This document shows positions 9,151-19,027 of a DNA stretch of 64,000 bases, piece by piece. Position 1 is the first letter of the stretch. Every line of letters begins with the position of its first letter. The translations under genes were made by a program, and so were the position numbers. The stretch comes from Chlamydiota bacterium (GTDB lineage: Bacteria > Chlamydiota > Chlamydiia > Chlamydiales > Rhabdochlamydiaceae): contig JAJFMD010000007.1 in assembly GCA_021772335.1 (NCBI GenBank), forward strand, positions 248,001 to 312,000, given 5' to 3'. The notes beneath the pieces were generated by a model. That model was not told the DNA's origin. It searched no databases and saw only the letters and a list, made by a program, of their open reading frames with translations.

Positions 9151-9900
9151 ATGGGATTACTAAGCGAAGAAGTTTTTATTTGCATCGATTGCGAGACCAC
9201 TGGTCTGGATTCAGCTCAAGATCGCATCATAGAAGTTGCAGCCGTTCTTTTCACTTTTTCTAATATTGAATCTACCTTTGAAACTCTAATTAATCCAGGC
9301 TGTCTAATCTCGCCCGAATCAATTCAAATCCACAATATTTATGACGAGATGGTTCAAGGAAAACCGGCTATTGATAAAATCATTCCTCAAATCCTCACTC
9401 TGATCGACAAACACGTTATTATCGGTCACGGAATTCAGTTTGATATAGACTTTCTCGCAGCCGAGGCTAAAAGGCACCGTATTCCCAATCAGCTAGATAC
9501 TTGCAGATCGATAGACACCTTGCGACTAGCACGTCTATATGGACAAAGCAGTACAAATTCACTGGAGAACTTACGTAAACATTTCAATATCCCCGAAGAA
9601 GGCGCACACCGTGCCATGAATGACGTCATGGTCAATATTGAGGTATTCAAGCACCTCACTAAAAGCTTTAAAACAACAGAAGATATTTTTAACCGCCTAA
9701 AAAAACCTATTTTGCTCAGAATCATGCCGTTGGGGAAATATAAAGGCCGACCCTTTTCCGAAATCCCTATTGAATACCTTTATTGGGGATTAAAAAAAGA
9801 TTTCGACCTCGATCTGACGTTTTCTTTAAAACACGAACTAAAAAGACGTCGTCAAAAAGGTCGTTTTGAAAATTCAGCCAATCCTTTTTCCGCTCTCTAA
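9151..9900 (+). CDS. dnaQ: DnaQ-type 3'-5' exonuclease with C-terminal DUF3820 module
   Basis: 249 residues. The DEDDh exonuclease domain covers about 1-180: ExoI DCETTG with D13 and E15, ExoII GHGIQFDIDF near 93, and ExoIII AHRAMNDV with the catalytic His and Asp near 151-156. A second small domain (about 190-245, MPLGKYKGRPFSEIPIEYLYW) matches the DUF3820 pattern often fused to such exonucleases. It may be the proofreading epsilon subunit or a separate repair nuclease; from memory Chlamydia has two dnaQ genes and this resembles the one beside tsaE. No good Shine-Dalgarno; the start is 5 bp after the engB stop. Confidence 0.9.
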   Translation: MGLLSEEVFICIDCETTGLDSAQDRIIEVAAVLFTFSNIESTFETLINPGCLISPESIQIHNIYDEMVQGKPAIDKIIPQILTLIDKHVIIGHGIQFDIDFLAAEAKRHRIPNQLDTCRSIDTLRLARLYGQSSTNSLENLRKHFNIPEEGAHRAMNDVMVNIEVFKHLTKSFKTTEDIFNRLKKPILLRIMPLGKYKGRPFSEIPIEYLYWGLKKDFDLDLTFSLKHELKRRRQKGRFENSANPFSAL

Positions 9901-9949
9901 CCCTAAAGTTTTTTACGACATAACTTCTAAGACACAAACATGTTAATCG

Positions 9950-9970
9950 GATGTAAAACAGCTTTACATC
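9950..9970. repeat. Dispersed palindromic repeat, copy 1
   Basis: 21-bp element with arms GATGTAAA and TTTACATC around the loop ACAGC. It lies between the dnaQ-like gene and pgk, with no T-run following. Identical arms occur at 35983-36003 (inverted loop) and 55504-55524. Confidence 0.8.
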
Positions 9971-10026
9971 TGAGATTTGTTGCATCACAAGATGCGAAGC
10001 AGTATATTTATGAAAAAAAAGGTTCT

Positions 10027-11229
10027 ATGAGTAAACTTCTCCTTTCTGATCTCAATTTTAGAGATAAATGCGTTCTTGTCCGAGTCGATTTCAATGTACC
10101 ACTCAATGAGAAAGGTGAAATCACAGATGCAACACGCATTCGTAAATGCTTACCAACAATTGAAACAATTCTAATGCGTGGCGGCAAAGTCATTTTAATG
10201 AGCCACCTTGGTAGACCCAAAGGTAAAAGAGACCCTAAATTTAGCCTTACTCCTTGCTATGAAGCATTAAAAAAACTGCTCCCCTGCGAAGTGTTCTTTT
10301 CTCCTGACTGCATTGGCAAAGAAGCTGAAACTCTTGCAAGTAGGCTCCAAACTTCTCAAGTGCTCCTTTTAGAAAATCTCCGTTTCCATGCAGCTGAAGA
10401 AAAACCAGATACTGATCCAACTTTTGCCAAACAACTTGCAAAACTCGGTGATCTGTATGTCAACGATGCCTTTGGAGCTGCGCATCGCAAACACTCCTCA
10501 ACAGCTACCATTACTCAGTATTTTCCTAATTGCGCAGGTATGGGCCTTTTGATGGAAGCGGAAGTGCGTTTTCTTACGCAAATCCTATCTGAGCCTAAAC
10601 GACCGTTTTATGCTCTGATTGGCGGAGCAAAAATTTCGTCTAAGATCGGGGTTTTAACCTCATTATTACAAAAAGTCGATGAGCTCTTTATAGGTGGAGG
10701 AATGGCCTACACTTTTTTAAAGGCACAAGGAATCAATATTGGCTCTTCTTTAGTTGAAAATGATTTAGTTCCTACTGCTAAAGATATTTTGAATTCGTCT
10801 GCTCAAAAAAATATTACCTTACATCTGCCTGAAGATCTAGTTATTGCCGACCGTTTTGCCAATGATGCATCGAAAAAAACAATTGCTGTATCTGATGGAA
10901 TCCCTCAAAAATGGGAGGGAATGGATATCGGACCTAAAACAGCACAAAAATGGTCCAAAGAATTTGAAAAATGTGCTACTTTTTTTTGGAATGGTCCTGT
11001 AGGAGTCTTTGAATTTCCAAATTTTGCAAAAGGAACGCATGTAATTGCCAAAGCCTTAGCAGAGAATCCTGCAACGACGATTGTTGGAGGTGGGGACTCC
11101 CTAGCTGCTGTGAATCAATTAGGAATCTCTCAAAAATTTTCTCACATTTCAACTGGTGGCGGAGCCTCTCTCGAATTTATTGAATTTGGGCATTTACCAG
11201 GAATCGACACTCTATCAAATAAAAATTAA
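10027..11229 (+). CDS. pgk: Phosphoglycerate kinase
   Basis: 400 residues from the ATG at 10027. An upstream in-frame extension to 9940 runs through the palindromic repeat and is not protein-like, so it is rejected. N-domain landmarks are RVDFNVP near residue 18, SHLGRPKG near 59 and the HRKHSS segment near 150. C-domain landmarks are the GGAKISSKIGVL strand, WNGPVGVFE and the nucleotide loop GGGDS. It makes ATP from 1,3-bisphosphoglycerate in glycolysis. It stands alone, and the next gene, an ATP/ADP translocase, has its own promoter. Confidence 0.97.
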   Translation: MSKLLLSDLNFRDKCVLVRVDFNVPLNEKGEITDATRIRKCLPTIETILMRGGKVILMSHLGRPKGKRDPKFSLTPCYEALKKLLPCEVFFSPDCIGKEAETLASRLQTSQVLLLENLRFHAAEEKPDTDPTFAKQLAKLGDLYVNDAFGAAHRKHSSTATITQYFPNCAGMGLLMEAEVRFLTQILSEPKRPFYALIGGAKISSKIGVLTSLLQKVDELFIGGGMAYTFLKAQGINIGSSLVENDLVPTAKDILNSSAQKNITLHLPEDLVIADRFANDASKKTIAVSDGIPQKWEGMDIGPKTAQKWSKEFEKCATFFWNGPVGVFEFPNFAKGTHVIAKALAENPATTIVGGGDSLAAVNQLGISQKFSHISTGGGASLEFIEFGHLPGIDTLSNKN

Positions 11230-11297
11230 TTTACTATGGAAGGAATTTCAAATTCTCTATATTTAAATTTTTTTCCCGAAATAATTTATTTCCTTCA

Positions 11298-11325
11298 TTG
11301 CTAAATAAGAAAAAATAGCTATAAT
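11298..11325 (+). promoter_or_regulatory. Promoter of the ATP/ADP translocase gene
   Basis: TTGCTA, 16 bp, then a perfect TATAAT at 11320-11325. It leaves an untranslated leader of about 130 nt before the translocase start at 11466, long enough to carry regulation, although I see no strong fold in it. Confidence 0.5.
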
Positions 11326-11465
11326 AAAGGCGTGTTTTACAGAGTAGTAGATTAATCTTCTCATAATTAACATTAAGGCCTAGATGAACTCCAAAGTTGA
11401 GTCCTTCTACATGATCTATTTCCCAAAGAAGCAGTTGAAATTAAACCCACACAGGTTAAAACCAT

Positions 11466-13031
11466 ATGTCTTCAAAGGAATTTAACAGATTCCAGGCCTT
11501 TTTTTGGCCTGTGCACCGCTGGGAATTGCGAAAAGTGGTGCCGATGTTGCTTATCTTTTTTCTCATTTGTTTTAATTATAACGTATTGCGCGCTGCTAAA
11601 GATGCGCTTGTTGTTACAGCGCCTCACTCAGGAGCTGAAGCAATTCCTTTTATCAAAGTGTGGGCTATTCTCCCTGCTGTCTTCTTGATGACCTTTCTCT
11701 ATACGCGCATCTGTAATAAGTTAAATCGTGAAAAGGTTTTTTATACTTTAACAACAATCTTTCTCGCCTTCTTCTTCCTTTTTGCTTTTGTTCTCTATCC
11801 AATGCGAGAGAGCCTACACCCACATGAATTCTGTGATCGTTTGCAAGAATCCTTGCCACTAGGCTTTCGAGGTTTTATTGCTATTTTCCGCAACTGGACC
11901 TATACAGCCTTTTATATCATGGCAGAAATGTGGAGCACCATCATGATGTCTGTGCTCTTTTGGGGTTTTGCCAATGAAGTGACCTCTGTAAAAGATGCAA
12001 AACGGCACTATGGCCTTTTTGCAATTAGCGCAAATTTCTCCGGAATCATTGCAGGAAAAATATCCTCTGTTCTTTCAGGAAAGACTTTTCGTCCCTATAT
12101 ACCTTTTGGAGAAGATGCATGGGGACAATCAATCATTCTAATTTCTTCTCTTGTCATTATCTGCGGATTTCTCTGCATGATTCTTTTCCGTTGGTTGCAC
12201 GTTCAAGGAGAGGGTTATAATAGTGAGTCCATTCGAGCAGAAGAAAAAATAATGCCAAAGATTAAAATGGGCATGCGAAAAAACTTCGCCTATCTCGCTA
12301 AATCAAACTATTTGATTTTGATCGCTGTTATCGTCATTATGTACAACATCTCGATTAATCTTGTCGAAGTTGTTTGGAAGGATCAACTTAAACTACTATA
12401 TCCAGATCCAAGTGATTACACCGCCTATATGGGAAAGATTCTCATGTGGATTGGAATTATTTCAACGTTCACTTCGATGTTTATTTCTGGGAATGTCATC
12501 AGACGCTTTAATTGGACAGCAAGCGCCATGATTGCTCCACTGATTCTCGCTGTTACAGGAATCTTCTTCTTCACCTTCATGCTTCTCCACAACACTTCTT
12601 TAAGCTCCGTAACCGCACTAATTGGAAGCACTCCTCTAGCAATTGGAGTGTTCTTCGGCTCATTACAGAACATCATGGCCAGAGCTTCTAAATATACACT
12701 CTTTGATGCAACAAAAGAGTTAGCTTTTGTCCCATTAGATAAAGAGAGCAAGCTCAAAGGGAAAACAGCGATCGACGGTGTTGGCTCGCGACTCGGGAAA
12801 TCCGGAGGATCCATTATCCACCAAGGTCTTCTAATGTGCTTCGGCACAGTTGCACAAAGCACGCCTTATGTTGGCCTACTATTAATTGGAACGATCGGCT
12901 CATGGATCATTGCCGTACGCGCTTTAGGGCACAGATTCAATGCGTTAATAGCTGCTCCAGAGACTGCGCAACAAGAACAATCTGTTGAAGTTGCAAAAAG
13001 CACAGAAGAGCACCATGTCACATCGGTTTAA
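11466..13031 (+). CDS. ATP/ADP translocase (nucleotide transporter family)
   Basis: 521 residues with about 12 membrane segments, the length of the Tlc/NTT family that exchanges host ATP for ADP or imports nucleotides and is typical of Chlamydiae, Rickettsiales and plastids. The N-terminal block RFQAFFWPVHRWELRKVVPMLLIFF and NYNVLRAAKDALVVTAP are family hallmarks, as is EVVWKDQLKLLYP near 305. Two related transporters are known in C. trachomatis, one of them close to sohB-polA as here. Transport specificity (ATP/ADP exchange versus nucleotide-proton import) cannot be read from the sequence. The C-terminus is a hydrophilic tail rich in Glu and Gln. Confidence 0.96.
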   Translation: MSSKEFNRFQAFFWPVHRWELRKVVPMLLIFFLICFNYNVLRAAKDALVVTAPHSGAEAIPFIKVWAILPAVFLMTFLYTRICNKLNREKVFYTLTTIFLAFFFLFAFVLYPMRESLHPHEFCDRLQESLPLGFRGFIAIFRNWTYTAFYIMAEMWSTIMMSVLFWGFANEVTSVKDAKRHYGLFAISANFSGIIAGKISSVLSGKTFRPYIPFGEDAWGQSIILISSLVIICGFLCMILFRWLHVQGEGYNSESIRAEEKIMPKIKMGMRKNFAYLAKSNYLILIAVIVIMYNISINLVEVVWKDQLKLLYPDPSDYTAYMGKILMWIGIISTFTSMFISGNVIRRFNWTASAMIAPLILAVTGIFFFTFMLLHNTSLSSVTALIGSTPLAIGVFFGSLQNIMARASKYTLFDATKELAFVPLDKESKLKGKTAIDGVGSRLGKSGGSIIHQGLLMCFGTVAQSTPYVGLLLIGTIGSWIIAVRALGHRFNALIAAPETAQQEQSVEVAKSTEEHHVTSV

Positions 13032-13097
13032 TTTTGAGCTTTTTACTTTACTTATAAATTCAATAGCAATAAATAAGAAATTAAAACGTATTAAGCT

Positions 13098-13757
13098 ATG
13101 ACTTTCATTACTAACTGGTTTCTTGAATACAGTAATATCGCTCATTGGGTTTGCTTTGGAGCAATCCTATTAGCAGGCCTTAATCTACCGGTTAGCATTG
13201 ACATTATTATGGTTACAGCTGCTGTACTCGCTGCTACAACCTTACCAGAAAAAACTTTCCACTTCTTTTTTGCTCTATTAATTGGCAGCTACTTTTCAGC
13301 ATGGCTTTCATATTGGTTCGGGCGCATTCTCGGTCAAAAGTTGCAAAACACCCGTTTTTTCAAAAGAATCCTTAATCCTAAAAAAATGGACAAACTTCGT
13401 AAATTCTATGAAAAGTATGGCCTTTGGACTTTGATTATAGGACGTTTTATCCCTTGCGGAGTACGCAACTGCCTCTTTATGAGTACAGGCATGAGTAAAA
13501 TGTCTTTTGGAAAATTTATCTTGCGCGATCTTCTCGCTTGCTCTCTTTGGGTTTCAGTTAGTTTTTATGCTTTCTTCACCCTAGGTCAAAACTACCAAGA
13601 GCTTTATAAATACATTAAAACTTTCAATATTTTAGTATTCATTGGATTGAGTGTGACGGTAATCGGTATTATCTGGTATAAGTTGAAAAAGAAAAAACAA
13701 ATAAAACCGGATGATAATCTCGTTGATGCCGACACCGCCAGTGAAGGAGAAAGTTGA
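13098..13757 (+). CDS. DedA/SNARE-associated family membrane protein
   Basis: 219 residues with hydrophobic segments near 15-50, 55-75, 145-165 and 175-195. Family landmarks are the re-entrant-like GxxxxxxxSYWFGRILGQ near 72 and the GRFIPCGVRN segment near 120, where DedA proteins carry the conserved Arg residues. DedA proteins are linked to polyprenyl-phosphate or phospholipid recycling across the inner membrane. The tail is hydrophilic and lysine-rich. The next gene is a phospholipid-synthesis enzyme 48 bp away, which fits a lipid-related role (inference). Confidence 0.88.
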   Translation: MTFITNWFLEYSNIAHWVCFGAILLAGLNLPVSIDIIMVTAAVLAATTLPEKTFHFFFALLIGSYFSAWLSYWFGRILGQKLQNTRFFKRILNPKKMDKLRKFYEKYGLWTLIIGRFIPCGVRNCLFMSTGMSKMSFGKFILRDLLACSLWVSVSFYAFFTLGQNYQELYKYIKTFNILVFIGLSVTVIGIIWYKLKKKKQIKPDDNLVDADTASEGES

Positions 13758-13805
13758 GATTTTTCGCTAGCGTAAATTTTTCTCTATAGTATATTTGGCT
13801 ATAAA

Positions 13806-14336
13806 ATGAGGTTCGCGATTTTGTCAGTTTTTAGCTTATCGAATTGCTTATCCTTTTCTCGTCTTCCTCTTGCTTTCCTATTTTTATTCGAAAATACCAC
13901 AATTCGCATCTCAGCAATTATACTCGCAATGATCACTGACAGCATTGATGGTTACTTTGCTAGAAGATCTAAAACAACAAGTCGTTTTGGCGCTGTTCTT
14001 GATCCTGCAATGGACAAATTCTTTGTTTATTTTGTACTAGGGGTTTTTCTTCTCGATAAGCAAATTGAACCGTGGCAAGCATGTGCAATGATTTCTCGTG
14101 ATTTCGCTCTTTGCGCTTTTGGAATTTATCTGTTTATTTCACAAAAATGGCGTCAATATGAAATTAAGCCAGTCAGTTGGGGGAAAATTACCACAGCAAT
14201 GCAATTTCTTGTATTGATTGGACTCACTGCTGGTTATGTATTTCCATGGTATATTTACGGATTATTTATCATTGCCGGAGCTTTAACTCTTTGTGAACTC
14301 TTCTTCACAATCGGCAATCGTCTATCCACTTTCTAA
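13806..14336 (+). CDS. pgsA: CDP-alcohol phosphatidyltransferase (phosphatidylglycerophosphate synthase-like)
   Basis: 176 residues, with the full family signature DxxDGxxARxxxxxxxxGxxxDxxxD starting at DSIDGYFARR near residue 45 and ending in GAVLDPAMD. The N-terminal SNCLSFSRLPLAFL helix and four or five further membrane helices fit PgsA, which transfers phosphatidyl from CDP-diacylglycerol to glycerol-3-phosphate. Phosphatidylserine or cardiolipin synthase activity cannot be excluded. The stop is only 2 bp from the stop of the convergent mechanosensitive channel gene, and there is no visible terminator between them. Confidence 0.88.
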   Translation: MRFAILSVFSLSNCLSFSRLPLAFLFLFENTTIRISAIILAMITDSIDGYFARRSKTTSRFGAVLDPAMDKFFVYFVLGVFLLDKQIEPWQACAMISRDFALCAFGIYLFISQKWRQYEIKPVSWGKITTAMQFLVLIGLTAGYVFPWYIYGLFIIAGALTLCELFFTIGNRLSTF

Positions 14337-14338
14337 AC

Positions 14339-15118
14339 CTATATATTTTGTAAGACCTTCTCTTGTTGCTTTGCACCCTCAGCATCCAATAATGCGATTA
14401 ACTCAATAAGTAATGTTGTACGCAATCTTCCAATGCGATCGCTTCCTGTTTCTAAAACATTAAATTCTATATTTAGCAACAAACTCTCTTGACAAACTTC
14501 ATCGATACAAATCGAAAAAGAACTAGTATGATCAACCTCTCGACGTTGTTTTAAATACCCACGTACACATGCAATTTTCTCATCGATACTTTTTATTGAA
14601 TCTCGAGAAAGGGAAAAACTTAGCTGCATTTTATGGCGCAATTTGCGTGATAAATTGCCAATAGGTTTATTACTAAGATAGCGATTAGGTATACGCAATT
14701 GACTGCCATCATCGCTAATCATCTCTGTAGAAATATAATCAATCCGCTTAACCTTACCTTTAAGCCCCTGCTCACACAGTTCTATTGTCTCCCCAACACG
14801 AAAACTGTCATGATAACATATTGAAATCCATGAGAGAATATCTGAAACATAACCTTTTGCCAATATGGATATTACTGCAATGAGTGCAAGAAGAGGAAGC
14901 GCTGAAATCCCCAATACCAAAACAATAGCAAGCGTTCCAAAAAATAGAGCTCCAAGCTGCTTGATTGCTTTGTTTTTCCGTACACTGGCTAATGTGATGT
15001 CTTTAGTCACTAACCTCTTCTTAAAATTGTACCATCCATAAACTCCAGCGATCAACAGCACACATCGAAGCGCGATTGTACTGAGCAGTACATAATCATA
15101 TTCGCTAAAGTTTATCAT
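14339..15118 (-). CDS. MscS-family mechanosensitive channel, short form
   Basis: 259 residues. Three membrane segments (about 9-28, 53-72, 75-95) are followed by the beta domain with GKVKRIDYISTEMISDDGSQLRIPNRYLSNKPIGN near 130-165 and an alpha-beta C-terminal domain. This is the core MscS architecture, with the pore helix in the third segment. The expected role is release of osmolytes under hypo-osmotic shock across the inner membrane, relevant to developmental changes in volume. A ribosome site GGGAGAAAGAG precedes the ATG. It is transcribed divergently from sohB. Confidence 0.87.
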   Translation of the reverse strand: MINFSEYDYVLLSTIALRCVLLIAGVYGWYNFKKRLVTKDITLASVRKNKAIKQLGALFFGTLAIVLVLGISALPLLALIAVISILAKGYVSDILSWISICYHDSFRVGETIELCEQGLKGKVKRIDYISTEMISDDGSQLRIPNRYLSNKPIGNLSRKLRHKMQLSFSLSRDSIKSIDEKIACVRGYLKQRREVDHTSSFSICIDEVCQESLLLNIEFNVLETGSDRIGRLRTTLLIELIALLDAEGAKQQEKVLQNI

Positions 15119-15233
15119 TTCTCTTTCTCCCTAAATTTGTATGTGTAAAAAGATAACGACTCTTTTAGCGAAAAATTCATGAAGGTGCAAGAAAAATTTA
15201 AAATAATTTTTTTACGCTATTTTTCGAGATTGT

Positions 15234-15262
15234 TTGTCATAAAAAATTTTATCACTTATGAT
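15234..15262 (+). promoter_or_regulatory. Strong sigma66/sigma70-type promoter of sohB
   Basis: TTGTCA, a 17-bp spacer and TATGAT, 25 bp before the sohB start. Both boxes match consensus at five of six positions, and the spacer is all A/T except two C. It probably drives the sohB-polA-coaE-rho group. Confidence 0.65.
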
Positions 15263-15287
15263 GAGCTAAACATTAAAAGTAAGTCGT

Positions 15288-16316
15288 ATGCCTCCACTGA
15301 AAGAATCGATTATAAAGAACTCAATCCGCTCCTTTTTTATTGCACTTAGTGCTCTATTAGGAGTTTTTGTAGCGATTTTTCTCGGGATGCTCGTCTTTGG
15401 CATCTTTTCAAAACCTGATATTACGCCCCCAAAGAGCAAAGTGACAATCGCACCAGATGCATTTGGCCACCGAACACCTCTTCCTGCATCAGCTCCTGTA
15501 ATTTTGCGCTTAAATATTACGGGCGTCATCGGAGAATTCGATCTCACTCAAGAGAAGTTTGAAAATCTTTTATACGACTCTCAAGGAGCTTCAATTGCTG
15601 CTGGTAGGGTGAAAGCGATTTTACTCTATATTAACACTCCTGGCGGCACAGCAACTGATAGCGATGGAATATACAGCTCTCTAAAAAGATACAAAGAGAT
15701 GTACAAAATTCCAATTCACGCCTATGTCAGTGGTTTATGCGCTTCAGGCGGCATGTTTATCGCCTCAAGTGCAGATTTCGTCTCTTCAAGCCCTGAAAGC
15801 ATGATTGGTTCTGTTGGAGTTCGCCTAGGGCCTGCTTTTAATTTTACAGGCACAATGGATAAATATGGCATCAAAGCTTTAACCTTAACTGAAGGTAAAG
15901 ACAAAGACGCCCTTAATCCATTTAGACCATGGAAACCAGACGAAGCTCAATCTTTTCGCAATAACATTGAAGCGACATATGAGCGCTTTGTCGATATTGT
16001 AACTGAGGCGCGTCCTGAACTTAGTAGAACAAAGCTAATCGAAGAATATGGCGCTCAGGTTTTCATTGCAAAAATGGCTGAAAAAATCGGAATGATCGAT
16101 GCAAGTGATGGAAATTATCCTCAAGCTGTGTATCACCTTGCTAATGAAGCTGGAATTCCTGAAAATCAACCCTATCAAGTTTTAGAGCTTAGCCCTTATC
16201 ACACTCTATTTGGTCAAGTCAACCTCAAGTCTTCTCCTCTATTCACTGGAAAAATTGTGCATTCTTTCGATATGAATGATGCAGAAAAACAGCGACAGTT
16301 CTACTATCTTTATTAG
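15288..16316 (+). CDS. sohB: Signal peptide peptidase SppA/SohB-type (peptidase family S49)
   Basis: 342 residues with one N-terminal membrane anchor (about 12-40) and a single S49 domain, the short SohB/bacillary SppA form. INTPGGTATDSD near 112, the nucleophile Ser in GLCASGGMFIAS near 152-156 and the SMIGSVGVR segment near 175 are visible, and a Lys in the following helix can serve as base. It would degrade signal peptides left in the membrane. It lies 35 bp upstream of polA in the same order as in C. trachomatis (from memory). Confidence 0.92.
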   Translation: MPPLKESIIKNSIRSFFIALSALLGVFVAIFLGMLVFGIFSKPDITPPKSKVTIAPDAFGHRTPLPASAPVILRLNITGVIGEFDLTQEKFENLLYDSQGASIAAGRVKAILLYINTPGGTATDSDGIYSSLKRYKEMYKIPIHAYVSGLCASGGMFIASSADFVSSSPESMIGSVGVRLGPAFNFTGTMDKYGIKALTLTEGKDKDALNPFRPWKPDEAQSFRNNIEATYERFVDIVTEARPELSRTKLIEEYGAQVFIAKMAEKIGMIDASDGNYPQAVYHLANEAGIPENQPYQVLELSPYHTLFGQVNLKSSPLFTGKIVHSFDMNDAEKQRQFYYLY

Positions 16317-16351
16317 CCTTAGTTTACTGACCTTCTTTTTTACACATCGTT

Positions 16352-19027
16352 ATGGATAAAATTTATATTGTCGATGCTCTGCATGTTCTTTTCCGGTCGT
16401 ATTATGCGATTCGTGGGATGACTAATCCTCAAGGAGAATCAACGAATGCTCTCTATGGATTTATCCGCTCAATCTATAAATTGATGAAGGATTTTTCACC
16501 TGAAGCATTGGTCATTGTCTTTGATGCTGAAGATAATAAGAAACGGCGTACAGAAATGTATGCTGAATATAAGAGTCATCGCAAACCGATGCCTGAAGAT
16601 CTCGTTCCTCAAGTGAGTTATGCTCATAAGTTTTGCGAATACGCTGGACTCCCTCTTCTCGCTATACCAGGAGTTGAGGCTGACGATACAATTGGCGCTA
16701 TTGCAAAATGGGCAACTTCAAAGAAAATCAAATCCTTTCTCTGTAGCGGAGACAAAGACCTCTGTCAGCTCGTTGATGACCATGTTAAAATGATTAATCT
16801 TCAAAAGGACAATTTACTCGTTGATGCTAAGAAAGTTAAAGAGATTTATGGTGTTACACCTGAGCAAATTATTGACTATCTCGCTATTGTCGGTGATGCT
16901 TCAGATAATATCCCGGGGTTAGAAGGTTTTGGACCAAAAACAGCATCAGCTCTACTTCAAAAACACCATACTCTTGATGAAATTCTTGCGCATCCAGAGA
17001 AAATCCCTGGACCCAAAAAGCAGGAGATCGCAAAGCGCGACAAAAAAATCGCTCTGCTCAGCCGAGAACTTGCAACGATTCACACGGATATAAAGATTCC
17101 TCATGATGAATCTTTTTACCATATTAAAGAACCGAACATCGAAAAATTACGCTCCTTCTATCAAGAAATGCACTTTATGTCTTTGTTGAAAGAACTTGGA
17201 GATAAACCCTCCCCAGAAAAACAACATATTAAAACAACCGATAAAAAAACTTCTTATGAATTGATTGATTCTCTTGAAGAGCTTGAAAAACTCGTTCATA
17301 CTCTAAGTGACAATCAAGAAATTTGTGTCGATACTGAAACAACTGGTATCGATCCAATGCGCGCAGAACTTGTCGGTATCGGACTCGGAACCTCTCCTGC
17401 TAAAGCATCCTATATTCCTCTCAACGGCTCAATTGAAAAACAAGATATCATCGATGTCCTAGAGCCTTTTTTTAGTAAAAAAAGCCTTTCTTTTTTTGGG
17501 CACAACATCAAATACGATCTACATATCTTACGCAATAGTGGGCTAGAAATTAGAAATGTCTGTTTTGACACACTCATCGCTTCGTATTTAATTACACCTC
17601 AAAACCCGCGGCACAATCTCAATGAACTTTCTCTCGAATACTTTGGAAAAGTCAAAACACCAATTAATGAATTGATTGGCAAAGGGAAAATGCAGCTTAC
17701 TATGGCTGATGTTCCTCTAGAAAAAATCAGCGCTTACTGCTGTGAGGATGTTGACTATACGATTCGCCTTAAAAATCATCTTGAGAAAGAACTCGATAAA
17801 AATGACTTAACTAAGATTTTTGAAAAAATCGAATTGCCTCTTCTTCCAATTTTGGCAAAAATGGAAGAGCGTGGCATTTATTGTGATTCAAAAAGCTTAT
17901 CAGGGCTTTCTTCTCAACTAGCCAAACAGATCAAAGAGCTTGAAACTAAAGTTCATCACCACGCTAAAGAAGAATTTAACCTCAATTCGCCCAAACAACT
18001 CTCCGATATCCTTTTCACTAAACTAAAAATTAAACCGATTAAAAAAACACAAACTGGCTATTCTACTAATGCTGATGTTCTAGAAATACTACGTGCAGAC
18101 TATCCCATTGTTGGAGACATCCTCGAATATCGAGGTTTGGAAAAACTGCGCTCAACTTATATCGATGCACTTCCAAATCAAATCAATCCTAAAACAGGAC
18201 GCATTCATTGCACCTTTAGTCAATCAACAACAGCAACTGGGCGCCTTGCATCACAAAATCCTAACTTGCAAAACATTCCAGTTAGATCTGCTCTTGGAAA
18301 AAAAATACGATCTGCCTTCAAACCTCAAGACCCTAAATGGAGTTTTCTCTCCGCCGATTACTCACAGATAGAATTAAGGCTGCTCGCTCACTTTAGTGAA
18401 GATCCTCTCTTACTTAAAGCATTCCACGCTGGAGAAGATATTCACGCATTTACCGCTTCAGAAGTCTTTGACATCCCATTAAGCAAAGTGACTCCTGAAA
18501 TGCGTCATAAAGCAAAAGCCGTCAATTTCGGCATCCTTTATGGACAACAAGCTTTCGGTCTTGCTCAAGGGCTCTCTATCTCTTATCGCGAGGCTTCTGA
18601 CTTTATCAAAACTTATTTTAAACGATATCAAAGCGTAAAGGAATATCTTGAATTTTGCAAAGAAAGTGCTCGCAAAACTGGAAAAGCCTATACGCTTACC
18701 GGAAGGCAGCGCCCAATTCCTGAAATCGATAGTAAAAACTCCATGATCCGCTCTGCAGCTGAACGACTTGCAATCAATACCCCTCTTCAGGGAACAACCG
18801 CTGATATTGCTAAAATGGCTATGATTGACATTGACAATCTTATGTGTGAAGAAAAAAATTTAGGATATATGCTAGTGCAGATTCATGATGAATTGCTTTT
18901 TGAAGCCCCTGATGACAAAATACAGCACCTAGCCTCTTTAGCAAAAAATACAATGGAAAATATAACCAAACTCAAGGTACCCCTTACTGTTAATATTTCT
19001 ATTGGAAAAAATTGGGGAGAGTGTTAG
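16352..19027 (+). CDS. polA: DNA polymerase I
   Basis: 891 residues with all three domains. The 5' nuclease covers about 1-290 (VFDAEDNKKRR; ADDTIGAIAKWA; CSGDKDLCQLV; GDASDNIPG). The proofreading 3'-5' exonuclease covers about 310-490 and appears active, with DTETTG near 327, GHNIKYD near 386 and the CCEDVDY segment near 465. The polymerase domain runs to the end, with SADYSQIELR near 668, the O-helix RHKAKAVNFGILYG near 713 and QIHDELLFEAP near 845. It fills gaps and removes RNA primers. The coaE reading frame begins before its stop, so the two are coupled. Confidence 0.97.
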   Translation: MDKIYIVDALHVLFRSYYAIRGMTNPQGESTNALYGFIRSIYKLMKDFSPEALVIVFDAEDNKKRRTEMYAEYKSHRKPMPEDLVPQVSYAHKFCEYAGLPLLAIPGVEADDTIGAIAKWATSKKIKSFLCSGDKDLCQLVDDHVKMINLQKDNLLVDAKKVKEIYGVTPEQIIDYLAIVGDASDNIPGLEGFGPKTASALLQKHHTLDEILAHPEKIPGPKKQEIAKRDKKIALLSRELATIHTDIKIPHDESFYHIKEPNIEKLRSFYQEMHFMSLLKELGDKPSPEKQHIKTTDKKTSYELIDSLEELEKLVHTLSDNQEICVDTETTGIDPMRAELVGIGLGTSPAKASYIPLNGSIEKQDIIDVLEPFFSKKSLSFFGHNIKYDLHILRNSGLEIRNVCFDTLIASYLITPQNPRHNLNELSLEYFGKVKTPINELIGKGKMQLTMADVPLEKISAYCCEDVDYTIRLKNHLEKELDKNDLTKIFEKIELPLLPILAKMEERGIYCDSKSLSGLSSQLAKQIKELETKVHHHAKEEFNLNSPKQLSDILFTKLKIKPIKKTQTGYSTNADVLEILRADYPIVGDILEYRGLEKLRSTYIDALPNQINPKTGRIHCTFSQSTTATGRLASQNPNLQNIPVRSALGKKIRSAFKPQDPKWSFLSADYSQIELRLLAHFSEDPLLLKAFHAGEDIHAFTASEVFDIPLSKVTPEMRHKAKAVNFGILYGQQAFGLAQGLSISYREASDFIKTYFKRYQSVKEYLEFCKESARKTGKAYTLTGRQRPIPEIDSKNSMIRSAAERLAINTPLQGTTADIAKMAMIDIDNLMCEEKNLGYMLVQIHDELLFEAPDDKIQHLASLAKNTMENITKLKVPLTVNISIGKNWGEC

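Noticed and set aside
9940-10026. N-terminal extension of pgk to 9940
   Set aside because: It runs through the dispersed palindrome and has no family-like sequence; the ATG at 10027 gives the normal PGK N-terminus.
12425-12862. 145-codon minus-strand ORF inside the ATP/ADP translocase gene
   Set aside because: It is antisense to a well-conserved transporter and has no family-like sequence.
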